64,000 bases of DNA from Chryseobacterium nakagawai (GTDB lineage: Bacteria; Bacteroidota; Bacteroidia; Flavobacteriales; Weeksellaceae). Where the stretch lies: contig NZ_LR134386.1 in assembly GCF_900637665.1 (NCBI RefSeq), forward strand, positions 1,852,501 through 1,916,500. The letters are read 5' to 3'. A model generated the notes under the pieces. It was not told the DNA's origin and ran no database searches. It saw nothing but the letters and a program-made list of their open reading frames with translations. Below are positions 35,591 through 45,246 of the stretch, piece after piece (position 1 is the first letter of the stretch; the number at the start of each line of letters is the position of its first letter). The position numbers and the translations under genes were made by a program.

Positions 35591-36640
35591 ATGATTCTGA
35601 ATCCAAAATTTCCACTTTATTTACCAGGAGTAGAGAACAGTAATAATGATAATGTTTCTATCATTGGAGCAAGTCTCCGTGAAGATATGACCATCTTAGG
35701 CTATTTTGTTTCCGGTAACGGAGGTCTTGAGATTAAAGTACAAAATACATACTCTACCAAGCAATATGCTTCTTTTAATGACATCTTAAAGAAGTTTATT
35801 CAGGATAATCAGTTGGAGAATGTAAAACGTTTGGGAATGGCCGTGCCAGGACCTGTTATTGATGGAAAAAGTAGCCCGGCAAGATTGGGTTGGAACTTAG
35901 ATGTTGAAGAGTATAGAAGAGATTTCGGTTTTGAAAAAGTAGAGATGCTGAATGACCTTGAAGCTTCTGCTTATGGGATGGCTCTTCTTGAAGATGATGA
36001 TCTTGAAGCTATTTATACCAGTGGTCATCTTGAAAAAGGAAATGTAGCGATCCTTGCTCCAGGAAATGGATTGGGTGAAGCTGGATATTTCTTTGACGGT
36101 AAAAATTTAAGACCTTTCGCTACAGAAGGCGGACATTCTGAATTCTCGCCAAGAACAAATGTTGAGGTTGAGTTTTATCAATTCCTTAATAATATCTATG
36201 GGATTGTAAGCTGGGAAAATGTATTATCAAAGTCAGGATTATTCAATATTTACAGATTCCTGAGAGATGTAAAAAGACATCCGGAGCCTGAATGGCTGGG
36301 AGAGCGTCTTACTAACGGTAACTTCGTTGAAGAGCTTTATAAAGCTGCAGTAGAAGATAACGTATTAATATGCAAAATAGCACTGGATACTTTCCTTGAA
36401 TTCCTGGCAAGAGAGGCGAATAACTTAACTTTAAAGGTAAAAGCTACCGGAGGATTACTAATTGCAGGAGATATTCCTCAGATGGTAAGAGAATACATTG
36501 ATAAGGCTAAGTTCTACGAAAAATTCAAAATCAGTGATAAAATGGAAGGAATGCTTAGAAATATCCCGATCTATCTGGTCAAACAAAATCATACTGCATT
36601 AAAAGGTATGGCACTGTATACAGCATACTATCAAGAATAA
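35591..36640 (+). CDS. glk: Glucokinase
   Basis: 349 aa from the Met at 35591 (MILNPKFPLYLPG). A longer in-frame reading from 35522 would begin inside the preceding terminator, so it is rejected. LGMAVPGPVIDGKS, VEMLNDLEASAYG, ILAPGNGLGEAG and FATEGGHSEFSPR are the proteobacterial-type glucokinase blocks (phosphate 1, connect 1, phosphate 2 and the catalytic Asp/His region). It phosphorylates glucose with ATP in the cytosol, and is functionally linkable to the sugar symporter at 8816. Monocistronic, with its own terminator. Confidence 0.93.
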   Translation: MILNPKFPLYLPGVENSNNDNVSIIGASLREDMTILGYFVSGNGGLEIKVQNTYSTKQYASFNDILKKFIQDNQLENVKRLGMAVPGPVIDGKSSPARLGWNLDVEEYRRDFGFEKVEMLNDLEASAYGMALLEDDDLEAIYTSGHLEKGNVAILAPGNGLGEAGYFFDGKNLRPFATEGGHSEFSPRTNVEVEFYQFLNNIYGIVSWENVLSKSGLFNIYRFLRDVKRHPEPEWLGERLTNGNFVEELYKAAVEDNVLICKIALDTFLEFLAREANNLTLKVKATGGLLIAGDIPQMVREYIDKAKFYEKFKISDKMEGMLRNIPIYLVKQNHTALKGMALYTAYYQE

Positions 36641-36643
36641 ATA

Positions 36644-36672
36644 AAAGCTCCGAAGAAATTCGGAGTTTTTTT
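36644..36672 (+). terminator. Terminator of glk
   Basis: CTCCGAA pairs with TTCGGAG around a GAAA loop, then seven T (36648-36672). Confidence 0.88.
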
Positions 36673-36745
36673 ATGGGATGATATTATTCATAAAAATAAT
36701 TGAGATTCTTGATATACATCAATGAAATCTATCGAATAAGATGGC

Positions 36746-36753
36746 TACCTTTG
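36746..36753 (+). promoter_or_regulatory. -7 box upstream of the first YceI gene
   Basis: TACCTTTG matches TAnnTTTG, 30 nt before the ATG at 36784. The -33 box is not clear. Confidence 0.5.
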
Positions 36754-36783
36754 CGTTAAACTTAATTAAAATAATTCTAAACA

Positions 36784-37350
36784 ATGAAAAAAATATTTTT
36801 ATTAGCAGTATTAGCAGGTGGTTTAGCATTCGGACAGTCCAAAAAAGTAGTAGCATCTGATGTTCACTGGTGGGGATATAAAGTAGCAAAATCTGAAGCG
36901 AGCTCTCATGATGGAACGGTGAAAGTGAAATCAGGAGATATGGTAATGAAAGGAAATCAGCTTGTAGGAGGAAGCTTCGTATTGGATATGACTTCAATTA
37001 ATGCTACTGACCTTACAGGAGAATATCAGCAAAAATTAAACGGACACCTTAAGAACGGTGATTTCTTTGAAGTTGAAAAATTCCCTACAGCTACTTTTAA
37101 AATTACTGGTGTTAAGAAAAACAACGATAAAATTTATAACTCTTTAGTAACAGGAAACCTTACGCTGAAGGGAAAAACAAGTCCAGTTACTTTCCCAGCT
37201 AAAATTTCTTACAGCAAAGGAGCAGTAAGCTTAGTATCCAACAAATTCTCTTTCGACAGACAGAAATTTGATGTTGCTTACAAATCTACAATGCAGGATG
37301 TTTTTGTGAAAGATGATATCGATATGGTAGTAAAGGTAACTGCTCAATAA
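36784..37350 (+). CDS. YceI family periplasmic protein
   Basis: 188 aa with a signal peptide (MKKIFLLAVLAGGLAFGQ). The YceI lipocalin-like fold is recognisable from VHWWGYKVAKSEASSHDGTVKVKSG, GGSFVLDMTSINATDL, FFEVEKFPTATFKITG and GNLTLKGKTSPVTFPAKI. YceI proteins bind isoprenoid lipids in the periplasm. A second, more divergent YceI gene follows 78 nt downstream, with a terminator between them, so each is probably its own unit. Confidence 0.95.
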   Translation: MKKIFLLAVLAGGLAFGQSKKVVASDVHWWGYKVAKSEASSHDGTVKVKSGDMVMKGNQLVGGSFVLDMTSINATDLTGEYQQKLNGHLKNGDFFEVEKFPTATFKITGVKKNNDKIYNSLVTGNLTLKGKTSPVTFPAKISYSKGAVSLVSNKFSFDRQKFDVAYKSTMQDVFVKDDIDMVVKVTAQ

Positions 37351-37371
37351 ATTAATCAAAAAAAGATTATT

Positions 37372-37400
37372 AAAAGTGTAGAAGTTCTACACTTTTTTTT
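37372..37400 (+). terminator. Terminator between the YceI genes
   Basis: AAAAGTGTAG pairs with CTACACTTTT around AAGTT, followed by four further T. Confidence 0.88.
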
Positions 37401-37428
37401 ATTTTTGTTGAATTGTAAATAAAAAAGA

Positions 37429-38055
37429 ATGAAAAGATTACTATTGTTTGCTATGGTGTGCGCAAGCATATCATTTGTTTCTGCTCAAAGAAAATTTGAT
37501 AAGGTTTCGAAAGTAACTTCATCAGAGATCAGGTGGTGGGGATATAAGGTTGTAAAAACTGAGGCTTCCTCCCATTCAGGAACGATAAAACTTAAAAGTG
37601 GTAAATTCAACTTCGACCATACTGTGTTGGTAGATGGTGAGTTCATAATAGACATGAGGAGTATCATGGCGGGTGATGTTTCTGATGAAGATCAGATCAA
37701 GCTTACCAATGACCTGAAAAGTACCAACTTCTTTGAAGTGAAGAAATTTCCGGTTGCCAAATTCCACTTAACTAAAATTATTCCTTTAGCAAACAGTGAG
37801 TATAATTCTACTGTATACGGAGATCTTACTCTTAAAGGAGTGAGAAAAACAATTACATTCCCTGCGAATGTGTACGTTACTCAGTTTACAACATCTATTG
37901 AATCTGCTAAGTTCTCTCTGAACAGAAGAGACTTTAAAGTATTCTACCAGTCTTCCCTGAAAGATTACTTCATCAAGAACGAAATGGATATTCAGTTTAA
38001 AGTGTCTACTGAAAAGCTGGATAATGATAATAGAGTTCCTGCAAAGAAGAAATAA
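37429..38055 (+). CDS. YceI family periplasmic protein, paralogue
   Basis: 208 aa with a signal peptide ending SFVSAQ. It repeats the YceI blocks of its neighbour with clear divergence: IRWWGYKVVKTEASSHSGTIKLKSG, DGEFIIDMRSIMAGD, FFEVKKFPVAKFHLTKI and YGDLTLKGVRKTITFPANV. It is 20 residues longer, with a charged tail (KLDNDNRVPAKKK). Tandem duplication of the gene at 36784. Terminator at 38076-38104. Confidence 0.94.
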   Translation: MKRLLLFAMVCASISFVSAQRKFDKVSKVTSSEIRWWGYKVVKTEASSHSGTIKLKSGKFNFDHTVLVDGEFIIDMRSIMAGDVSDEDQIKLTNDLKSTNFFEVKKFPVAKFHLTKIIPLANSEYNSTVYGDLTLKGVRKTITFPANVYVTQFTTSIESAKFSLNRRDFKVFYQSSLKDYFIKNEMDIQFKVSTEKLDNDNRVPAKKK

Positions 38056-38075
38056 AATTAAATAATGTTGATAAA

Positions 38076-38104
38076 AAGAGCGGTTCCTAGGAGCTGCTTT
38101 TTTT
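38076..38104 (+). terminator. Terminator after the second YceI gene
   Basis: AGCGGTTCC pairs with GGAGCTGCT (two G-U pairs; the innermost pair probably opens), followed by seven T. Confidence 0.75.
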
Positions 38105-38331
38105 GTGTAATGATAATGAGGGTCAATACTGGAGAATTCCCGAAAAGCAGAAATGTATGTACATGAAAAATGTCTTTTTTGAATCTGTCTGTGGCATAAT
38201 ATCATCTCTGAAAAAGACTACATATCCTACTAATATTTAGGTTTTGCTTCCAAAGAGGGTTTAAAATATTTAAGGTTTTATCATTCAATTTTTTAATTTC
38301 TAATAGGTGCTTTTTTTTATAAATTAGTAGG

Positions 38332-38979
38332 ATGAAAATTTATGTTGTAAGTGGCCTTGGGGCAGACTTCAAGGTACTTGACAGATTACAGTTTCCCAAG
38401 CATTGTGAACTTATTTTTATTGACTGGCTCATTCCGGAAAAAAATGAAGCTTTTCATGCTTATGTAGAAAGAATGGCGGAAAAAGTAGATCCTTCAGAAC
38501 CGTTTTATCTTTTGGGATATTCCTTTGGAGGTATTATGGTGCAGGAAATCAATCGTTTGAAACCTGCTGAGAAAGTAATCATTCTGGGAAGTATCAAGTC
38601 GGATAAAGAAAAATCTAAATTCATAAAGACAGGGGAGATAACCAAAATCCCCAGAATATTGCCCGTAGGGCTATTTAACACAAAGGCAGCCAATGTATAT
38701 GCTGTTCTCAGAAAGTTGTTTGATCCAAAGAATCCAAAAGTTCTTCAATATTTCAGGGTAAGAGATCCTTATTATCTGAAATGGTCTGTAGAAAAGGTTG
38801 CTGAATGGAAATTTGAAGAAAATCCAAAAGTAATACAAATTTTGGGGGACAAGGATATTGTTTTTCCCATCCGTAATTCAAAACCTGATTATGTAATCAA
38901 AGGCGGAACACATCTTTTTCCGGCAACAAAAGCAAAAGAGGTTTCTAAAATTCTAAATGAAATACTTAGTGAAAACTAA
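38332..38979 (+). CDS. Alpha/beta hydrolase
   Basis: 215 aa, soluble. The nucleophile elbow is GYSFGG (Ser about 65), a likely acid is the Asp of LGDKDIVFP, and the His is in GGTHLFPA, so a complete catalytic triad is visible. The N-terminus KIYVVSGLGADFKVLDRL is a normal first strand for the fold. Substrate unknown. Monocistronic between the YceI pair and amt. Confidence 0.87.
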   Translation: MKIYVVSGLGADFKVLDRLQFPKHCELIFIDWLIPEKNEAFHAYVERMAEKVDPSEPFYLLGYSFGGIMVQEINRLKPAEKVIILGSIKSDKEKSKFIKTGEITKIPRILPVGLFNTKAANVYAVLRKLFDPKNPKVLQYFRVRDPYYLKWSVEKVAEWKFEENPKVIQILGDKDIVFPIRNSKPDYVIKGGTHLFPATKAKEVSKILNEILSEN

Positions 38980-39080
38980 TAATATTATTGGTTGTATATT
39001 TTTTTTGTGGGGTATTTTGTTGAAAAAGTTATTTTTATAAAGATTTATATCTAATTTTGATAGGGTTAAATGTGAATTTT

Positions 39081-40424
39081 ATGAAAATAGGTTTAAAATG
39101 GATTATTTCATTCTCTATGATAACATTGGTTGCCATTGGAGGTTTGTTCTGGCATCCGGCTACAGATATTTCTAGTAAGAGCGTATTTTTAACTGAAGAT
39201 AAAATTGTAGGAGCAGATGTAGCCTGGATTCTGGCAGCAGCGGGACTTGTATTATTGATGACACCGGGATTATCCTTCTTTTACGGAGGAATGGTGGGTA
39301 AAAAGAATGTAATTTCTACGATGCTGCAAAGCTTTATTGCTTTAGGAGTGATCTCTATCGTATGGGTGGTGGTTGGTTTTTCATTATCCTTTGGTGAATC
39401 TTTGGGGATTACCATTGCCGGAAAACATTATGGAATTATTGGAAATCCTTTAAGCTATCCTTTTTTTAATGGAGTGGGAAGTCTGCCACATCGCATGATG
39501 GCACCCACTATTCCTTTTATTCTTTTTGCTTTATTCCAGATGAAATTTGCTGTGATTACTCCTGCCATTATTACAGGGTCTTTCGCGGAAAGAGTTCGCT
39601 TCATTTCTTACCTTTTATTCATGGTTCTGTTCAGTATTTGTATTTATACTCCGCTATGCCATATGGTTTGGCATCCTGATGGTCTTTTAAATAAATATTT
39701 CGGAGTGAAAGATTTTGCCGGTGGAACCGTTGTACACATGAGTGCAGGTTTTGCAGCACTCGCAGGAGCTTTGGTATTGGGAAAACGGAAAAATCCGCAT
39801 CATGAACCTTCCAATATTCCTTATGTTCTTCTGGGAACAGGAATGTTGTGGTTTGGATGGTTTGGGTTTAATGCAGGATCTGCTTTAAGTGCTTCTGCCT
39901 CCGCAGCAACAGCCTTTGGAACAACCACCATTGCTTCGGCTTCTGCCATGATAACCTGGATTTTCTTTGACAGGATCAACGGAAGGAGTGTATCTGCTTT
40001 GGGAGCCTGTATTGGTGCAGTGGTAGGTCTTGTAGCGATTACCCCCGGATGTGGATTTGTGAGTATTCAGGAGAGTCTTTTCATAGGGTTTATTTCTGCA
40101 ATCGTTTCTAACCTGATGGTCAACTGGAAAACTTTAAACAAGATAGATGATACCCTGGATGTTTTTGCCTGCCATGGAGTAGGAGGTATTATGGGAATGA
40201 TTCTGACAGCTATATTTGCTCATGGTGAGAACGCCAGTCTTCTTCATGGTGGCATTGACGTGTTTATTCATCATCTGACTGCATTATTTCTGGTATCTGT
40301 GTTTACTTTCTTTGGATCTTTATTGTTGTATAAAATAACCAATGCGATGATTACATTAAGGGTTTCGGAGGATTCTGAAAATATGGGGTTGGATTTTTCC
40401 CAACACCGGGAGCGCTTTAATTAA
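39081..40424 (+). CDS. amt: Ammonium transporter
   Basis: 447 aa. The ATG at 39081 is preferred over a TTG in frame at 39057. Eleven membrane helices follow an N-terminal hydrophobic segment. Signatures: DVAWILAAAGLVLLMTPGLSFFYGGMV (first Amt block), HPDGLLNKYFGVKDFAGGTVVHMSAGFAALAGALVLG (His of the pore and the family signature) and FACHGVGGIMGMI (second pore His). It conducts NH3/NH4+ across the inner membrane. No glnK/PII gene is adjacent, unlike the common amtB-glnK pair. Confidence 0.95.
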   Translation: MKIGLKWIISFSMITLVAIGGLFWHPATDISSKSVFLTEDKIVGADVAWILAAAGLVLLMTPGLSFFYGGMVGKKNVISTMLQSFIALGVISIVWVVVGFSLSFGESLGITIAGKHYGIIGNPLSYPFFNGVGSLPHRMMAPTIPFILFALFQMKFAVITPAIITGSFAERVRFISYLLFMVLFSICIYTPLCHMVWHPDGLLNKYFGVKDFAGGTVVHMSAGFAALAGALVLGKRKNPHHEPSNIPYVLLGTGMLWFGWFGFNAGSALSASASAATAFGTTTIASASAMITWIFFDRINGRSVSALGACIGAVVGLVAITPGCGFVSIQESLFIGFISAIVSNLMVNWKTLNKIDDTLDVFACHGVGGIMGMILTAIFAHGENASLLHGGIDVFIHHLTALFLVSVFTFFGSLLLYKITNAMITLRVSEDSENMGLDFSQHRERFN

Positions 40425-40472
40425 TAGATAAAAACTAGAACCTTCAGAAGGCCCTAGTTGAAAACTTTCGTC

Positions 40473-41096
40473 TTATTCAATGGAGTGAATAGCCTTGAAT
40501 ATTTCATTTTTTGAATTTTCAAAAATTTCACCACCAAACTCTTCATTATCCAATGAAAAAGTAGTAACGTCCGTAACTCCCATGATCCCTAAAATATGTT
40601 TCAGATAGGTAGTCTGAAAATTAATGTGTCCGTTTTTTTCATTTTCATCATATCCAGTGTCACCACGGGTTGATAATAGAAAAGCTTTTTTGTTTTCCAG
40701 CAGTCCTACATAATCACCATCAGGAAATCCGGATCTGAATTTCCAGGTTTCATTAATTCTCATGATCTGATCGATGTAGGCTTTTAATCCTGCTGGAATA
40801 GACCAGTTGTACATTGGAGTTCCTATAACATACATGTCATGTTCTTTGAGCTCTTTTACCAGTTTATCGCTTAGCTGTAAGGCTTTATGGTTTTCTTCTG
40901 TTCTGTATGAGGGCTTTTTAAAGGCACCGGCAATCCATGGTTCATCTATATTGGGAATAGTGTCAATTCCGGTTTCTCTATAAGTGAATGTATCGGATGG
41001 ATATTTCGTTTTCCAGTTTTCAACAAAAAGCTGGGTTAATTTTCTGCTGTAAGATCTTCCGTTTCTTACGCTTGCATTAATGATCAGTACTTTCAT
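40473..41096 (-). CDS. FMN-dependent NADH-azoreductase family protein
   Basis: 207 aa flavodoxin-like fold: KVLIINASVRNGRSYSRKL (FMN phosphate loop), MYVIGTPMYNWSIPAGLKAYIDQIM and LLSTRGDTGYDENEKNG match the AzoR/NAD(P)H quinone oxidoreductase family. It reduces quinones or azo compounds with NADH. It follows a Crp/Fnr-type regulator on the same strand (gap 61 nt), so it is probably regulated by it in response to a redox or toxic-compound signal. Confidence 0.9.
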   Translation of the reverse strand: MKVLIINASVRNGRSYSRKLTQLFVENWKTKYPSDTFTYRETGIDTIPNIDEPWIAGAFKKPSYRTEENHKALQLSDKLVKELKEHDMYVIGTPMYNWSIPAGLKAYIDQIMRINETWKFRSGFPDGDYVGLLENKKAFLLSTRGDTGYDENEKNGHINFQTTYLKHILGIMGVTDVTTFSLDNEEFGGEIFENSKNEIFKAIHSIE

Positions 41097-41157
41097 TTGT
41101 TATGATTTTTATAACAGCAAAATTCCTGATTATTCATTGCATAAAAATTGATCTAGT

Positions 41158-41736
41158 TCAAGAGGATTTATTTTTTTTCCTGATTCTGCTTATAAATTCA
41201 GCAGATACACCTAGATAAGATGCTATCAGATATTGAGGAACTCTAGAGGCTATATCAGGATAAGTATCAAGAAAATCATAATACTTCTGTTCAGCCTTGT
41301 ACATGTGGTTAAAAACAATTCTTTTCTCAAGAGTTCCCAAATAGCCCTCTAAAATAATTCTGAAGTATTTTTCCAAAGAAGGGATTTCTTTCAGCATTTT
41401 TTGAAAAGAAGATTGGCTAATCTGAAGGAGCTTTGTTTTTTCAACGGCCTGTATGTTGTAAATGGATGCTTTTTGCTTGGAAAAGCTGGAAATATCAGTA
41501 GCCCACCAATGATCAATTGCTAAAAATAGAATCTCTTCATTCCCGTTTTCAGAATTGATACAAAAAGCCTTTAAAACTCCTGAAATAACATAGCTTTCAT
41601 ATCGGCAGATCTCTCCGTTTCTTAACAGGAATTCTCCTTTTTCCAACGTTCTTTCTGTCCAAAAGCTTTTACAAAGGGAAATTTCTTCCGGGCTCAGCTT
41701 AACATGCTGTGTAATGCTTTTAATTAATGTTTCCAT
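41158..41736 (-). CDS. Crp/Fnr family transcriptional regulator
   Basis: 192 aa with an N-terminal cyclic-nucleotide-binding-type jelly roll (about 10-130: ERTLEKGEFLLRNGEICRYESYVISGVLKAF) and a short C-terminal helix-turn-helix (YLIASYLGVSAEFISRIRKK). The arginine/glutamate signature for cAMP is not evident, so the ligand is unknown. Reads towards the azoreductase gene, its probable target. Confidence 0.9.
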   Translation of the reverse strand: METLIKSITQHVKLSPEEISLCKSFWTERTLEKGEFLLRNGEICRYESYVISGVLKAFCINSENGNEEILFLAIDHWWATDISSFSKQKASIYNIQAVEKTKLLQISQSSFQKMLKEIPSLEKYFRIILEGYLGTLEKRIVFNHMYKAEQKYYDFLDTYPDIASRVPQYLIASYLGVSAEFISRIRKKNKSS

Positions 41737-41921
41737 TCAAAATAATTTAAAGAGAACTTGATAGTAGATCTGAAACAGATTAAAGATATTGGCTAATTTA
41801 CAAAAATACGGGTTACCTATTTATTATATTCACGATGAAGGACTGCTAATTGTGAGATTTTACTATGCTTATTATAAGATTTATCATGTATCTTTGCTTT
41901 GAGGAAAATGAAGAATCATTT

Positions 41922-43340
41922 ATGGAATCAATATCGGTTTTTGAGATTATTAAAGTAGGAATAGGCCCGTCCAGTTCGCATACGATGGGACCATGGAATG
42001 CAGCATCTGCATTTATCAGAATTATTAAAAGAGAAAGATCAATAGAAGAAGTGAAAGAAGTCTTTCTTGAATTCTTCGGTTCACTTGCCAAAACAGGAAT
42101 AGGACACGGAACAGATATCGCAGGAATGCTGGGTCTGAATGGTGAAGATTATAAAGTGATTGATACCACCAAAATTGATGAGAAAATAGATTATATCAAG
42201 AGTACTCAAACCCTTAATCTTGGAGGTGAAAAGGTGATTCCATTTATTTATGGGCATCACTTGATTCTCAATATGAAAAAATCACTTGATTTTCATCCGA
42301 ATGGAATGATTTTCAAAGCTGTTTTTGAAGATGGAACCGAGCTTGTTCAGGATTTTTATTCTGTAGGAGGAGGTTTTATTGCCAGCCAGGAAAAAAATTC
42401 AATTCAGAAGCAATGTGTAAGAACATTGTACCCTTGTCATAAGGCTTCGGATATTGCAAAATATTGTGAAAAACTGGGCCTTAAAAAGATCTCAGATTTA
42501 ATTTTTATCAATGAAGAAAGCTGGAGAACTCAGGAAGAGACGAAAGCAGAAGCATTGTATATCTGGAAACAGATCAAAGAATGTATTTATAAAGGGGTCA
42601 ATAAAGAAGGTATTCTTCCGGGAGGATTAAATGTCACCAGAAGAGCAGCAGGAATCAACAGAAAGTTATTGGGAGATAAAATTTATAAGAATAAGGATGA
42701 ATGGTTCCAACAGGTTGTGGATGCTGAAGAAAATTTCACCAATATCAATAAATGGATTGCCTGTTTTGCACTGGCAGTAAATGAAGAGAATGCCAGTTTC
42801 GGAAGAATTATTACAGCGCCTACCAACGGAGCAAGTGGTGTAATTCCTGCAGTTCTGATGTATTCTCAGGCATTTACAGAGTCTATTAGTGATGATGATA
42901 TCATTCGTTTCTTATTGGTAGCAGGAGAAATTGGGACATTATTTAAGAAAAATGCGACAATCTCTGCAGCAATGGGAGGTTGTCAGGCAGAAATTGGAGT
43001 TTCATCTGCAATGGCTGCAGCAGGGCTTACAGAGATTTTAGGAGGAAGCGTAGGACAAGTATTGATGGCCGCAGAAATTGCGATGGAGCATCATCTTGGA
43101 TTGACATGTGATCCTATCAGAGGATTGGTACAGATTCCATGCATTGAAAGAAATACAATGGGAGCAATGAAGGCTATTACAGCTGCTAATATCGCCCTTG
43201 AAAGTGATCCTGCCAAAGCCAAAGTAACCCTAGATGAAGTAATTCAAACGATGTGGGAAACAGCTCTTTCTATGAGTGATCGTTTTAAAGAAACTTCTGA
43301 GGGAGGATTAGCAATTGCAGTGAATGTTCCGGAATGCTAA
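41922..43340 (+). CDS. sdaA: L-serine ammonia-lyase (iron-sulfur, single chain)
   Basis: 472 aa from the Met at 41922 (MESISVFEIIKVGIGPSSSHTMGP). An in-frame reading from 41865 would add 19 residues before this motif and overlap the -7-like box TATCTTTG at 41889-41896, so it is rejected. Beta and alpha parts are fused in one chain, as in most Gram-negatives. It deaminates serine to pyruvate with a [4Fe-4S] cluster: cysteines in GGCQAEIG, LTCDP and IPCIERN are the expected ligands, and SSSHTMGP is the substrate motif. Monocistronic. Confidence 0.95.
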   Translation: MESISVFEIIKVGIGPSSSHTMGPWNAASAFIRIIKRERSIEEVKEVFLEFFGSLAKTGIGHGTDIAGMLGLNGEDYKVIDTTKIDEKIDYIKSTQTLNLGGEKVIPFIYGHHLILNMKKSLDFHPNGMIFKAVFEDGTELVQDFYSVGGGFIASQEKNSIQKQCVRTLYPCHKASDIAKYCEKLGLKKISDLIFINEESWRTQEETKAEALYIWKQIKECIYKGVNKEGILPGGLNVTRRAAGINRKLLGDKIYKNKDEWFQQVVDAEENFTNINKWIACFALAVNEENASFGRIITAPTNGASGVIPAVLMYSQAFTESISDDDIIRFLLVAGEIGTLFKKNATISAAMGGCQAEIGVSSAMAAAGLTEILGGSVGQVLMAAEIAMEHHLGLTCDPIRGLVQIPCIERNTMGAMKAITAANIALESDPAKAKVTLDEVIQTMWETALSMSDRFKETSEGGLAIAVNVPEC

Positions 43341-43392
43341 TGTAGAATGTTATTTAAAGGGTTATATAACCTATTATCAACCAGTTTTGTTC

Positions 43393-43464
43393 TGTCATTC
43401 TGAATGTAACGAAGTGAAATGAAGAATCTAAATGAAAAGAGATTCCTCCTTCGTCGGAATGACA
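43393..43464. repeat. Palindromic repeat (REP-like)
   Basis: Starts TGTCATTCTGA and ends TCGGAATGACA, with AGAATCT/AGATTC and GAAG/CTTC further in, forming a bulged hairpin of about 72 nt. Elements with this TGTCATTCTGA..TCAGAATGACA pattern are common intergenic palindromes in Flavobacteriia (from memory, not checked). Confidence 0.65.
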
Positions 43465-43504
43465 ATAGCTATAAAATTGTATATCAACTCCATTATTTAA
43501 AATA

Positions 43505-43538
43505 AAAAAATCCTTAGAGAATAATCTAAGGATTTTTT
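43505..43538. terminator. Bidirectional terminator
   Basis: A perfect 14-bp stem AAAAAATCCTTAGA/TCTAAGGATTTTTT with a 6-nt loop lies between the convergent sdaA and serine hydrolase genes, with A and T tracts on either side. Confidence 0.9.
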
Positions 43539-43587
43539 GTGGGTTATTGTTAATGGTTACGTCTCCAATTATGGTATTGGGCATAAA

Positions 43588-45240
43588 CTATTGGTCAGAA
43601 GCCTTTTTACTGAACAAAAATGTTTTTCCGCCTTGGGTCAAGTTGAGTTGTTTATTTTCTGGCATGAAAGAGATTTTTAGGCCTGCTTTTTCAAAGGCGA
43701 ACTTGTCTTTTTCTGTAGCAGTGAGTGGAAATTCCGGCTGGTTGGTGCCCTGGGCGTATAATGTTTGATCTTTAATCAAAATCTTTAAACCTAGAGCAAT
43801 ATCTTTTGAAGTGTAATCACCTACATATTTTTCAAGATCAGCAACAGGTATTTTAGCAGTATTAAATACCGGATATTGATAATCTTTGCCGTATATAAGG
43901 TTCATAAGGGCAATATAGAAATTGTTATGAGAAAAGTTTTGTCCATTAATAGTTACAGCGTAAGATAGTTGATCTGTCGGTTCGAAGGTTACTATTGAAT
44001 GACTTCCTGCCGTATCACCGCCATGTCCGTAGGAAATTATATTGTAGAACGGAACTTTCATGATTCCCGAACCAAATACTTTTTCTTTTGGATTGGAAAT
44101 CATCATATCAACAGTTTCTTTCTTGATAAATTTACCATTGAATAGCGCATTGATAAAGGTATTCAGGTCTTCAGGAGTAGAAGTAATGTCTCCTAAGCCG
44201 ATACAATTATGAAAATCAAAATCTTTTACTTCTGTCCAGGTATCTTTTTTTAATTCATACGATTTAAAAATATTCTTTGGATTGTCAAGAACAGAAAACG
44301 TGTTGGGCATTGAAGTTTTTTCCAAAATATTTTCCTTTAAAACTTCATTATAAGGCTTGTTATGGATTTTTTCCAGTATCCTGCTTAATAGAAAATAGGC
44401 GGAGTTGGAATATCTCAGTTTCTCCCCGGGTTTAGATTTTACCCCTTCTTTTTTGATGACTTCGATAATGGCTTTATCACCTACTGCTTTTCCAAAAAGC
44501 CAGTTGTCTTTAATAGATTCACCTGCATAATCTCCCAATCCGCTGGTATGGTTTAGCATGTTATGGATTGTAATGTTTTTAGCATTGGGAATTTCAGGAT
44601 AGAATTTGGAGAGAGGCTCAGAAAGATTTAATTTTCCCTTTTCTATAAGCTGAAAAAGCATCACAGCAGTAATAAGTTTGCTGATAGAGCCTATCTGATA
44701 ACCTGTGTTTTGGTCATAAGTAGTGTTTGTAGGCAAAAGATTCTGACCAAAGTCTCTTTTATAGATGGAGATTCCGTTTTTGAAAATGGCTACACTTCCG
44801 ATTTCCTGATTATTCTGAACCATATAGTTTAAAAAATCATCAATCTTTTGTGTATCAATTGCTTTTCCGTTCAGATATGAAATATCGGGAGTTTCCGGTT
44901 TGCTTTCTCTATAAAGGTTTAAAGTCATCATTTTACCGTTCTGAATCAGATTTCCTTCAAAATGATCTGTTTTGTAGATTCCTTTATAACCTGCACGTAT
45001 ACTGCTTATCTCCAGAGTGAGTTCATTGTTATTGAAATCTGTTTTATCAGTCAGAATTTCTTTAGAGCTCTGTTTAGGACTTATAAGGGTGGTGATATAG
45101 CCTTGTGACTTCTTTGATATTTTAAAAATAACAGGAAGTTTCATATTTTGAGTATCCAGTTCACCATTCCAGGTTCCTTCAATTTGAGCGTGACAAAGCT
45201 GTGCCAGGCATGCCAGCACCAATAATAATTTGATTTTCAT
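43588..45240 (-). CDS. Serine hydrolase, beta-lactamase/class C-like
   Basis: 550 aa with a signal peptide (cut after LCHAQ). An N-terminal domain of about 100 residues (EGTWNGELDTQNMKLPVIFKI) precedes a class C-like penicillin-binding/beta-lactamase domain. Its active site is visible: S-x-x-K in GSISKLITA, Y-x-N in RYSNSAYF and the H-G-G box in YGHGGDTAGS. A C-terminal lipocalin-like extension follows (VADLEKYVGDYTSKDIALGL). Likely a periplasmic peptidase or esterase; beta-lactam hydrolysis is possible but not implied. Third gene of an operon led by DUF2089, 6 nt after a membrane protein gene. Confidence 0.92.
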   Translation of the reverse strand: MKIKLLLVLACLAQLCHAQIEGTWNGELDTQNMKLPVIFKISKKSQGYITTLISPKQSSKEILTDKTDFNNNELTLEISSIRAGYKGIYKTDHFEGNLIQNGKMMTLNLYRESKPETPDISYLNGKAIDTQKIDDFLNYMVQNNQEIGSVAIFKNGISIYKRDFGQNLLPTNTTYDQNTGYQIGSISKLITAVMLFQLIEKGKLNLSEPLSKFYPEIPNAKNITIHNMLNHTSGLGDYAGESIKDNWLFGKAVGDKAIIEVIKKEGVKSKPGEKLRYSNSAYFLLSRILEKIHNKPYNEVLKENILEKTSMPNTFSVLDNPKNIFKSYELKKDTWTEVKDFDFHNCIGLGDITSTPEDLNTFINALFNGKFIKKETVDMMISNPKEKVFGSGIMKVPFYNIISYGHGGDTAGSHSIVTFEPTDQLSYAVTINGQNFSHNNFYIALMNLIYGKDYQYPVFNTAKIPVADLEKYVGDYTSKDIALGLKILIKDQTLYAQGTNQPEFPLTATEKDKFAFEKAGLKISFMPENKQLNLTQGGKTFLFSKKASDQ

Positions 45241-45246
45241 GGTATT

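Noticed and set aside
37786..38205. A 139-aa minus-strand ORF over the second YceI gene
   Set aside because: Antisense to a YceI gene with a full set of family motifs; it also spans the terminator at 38076.
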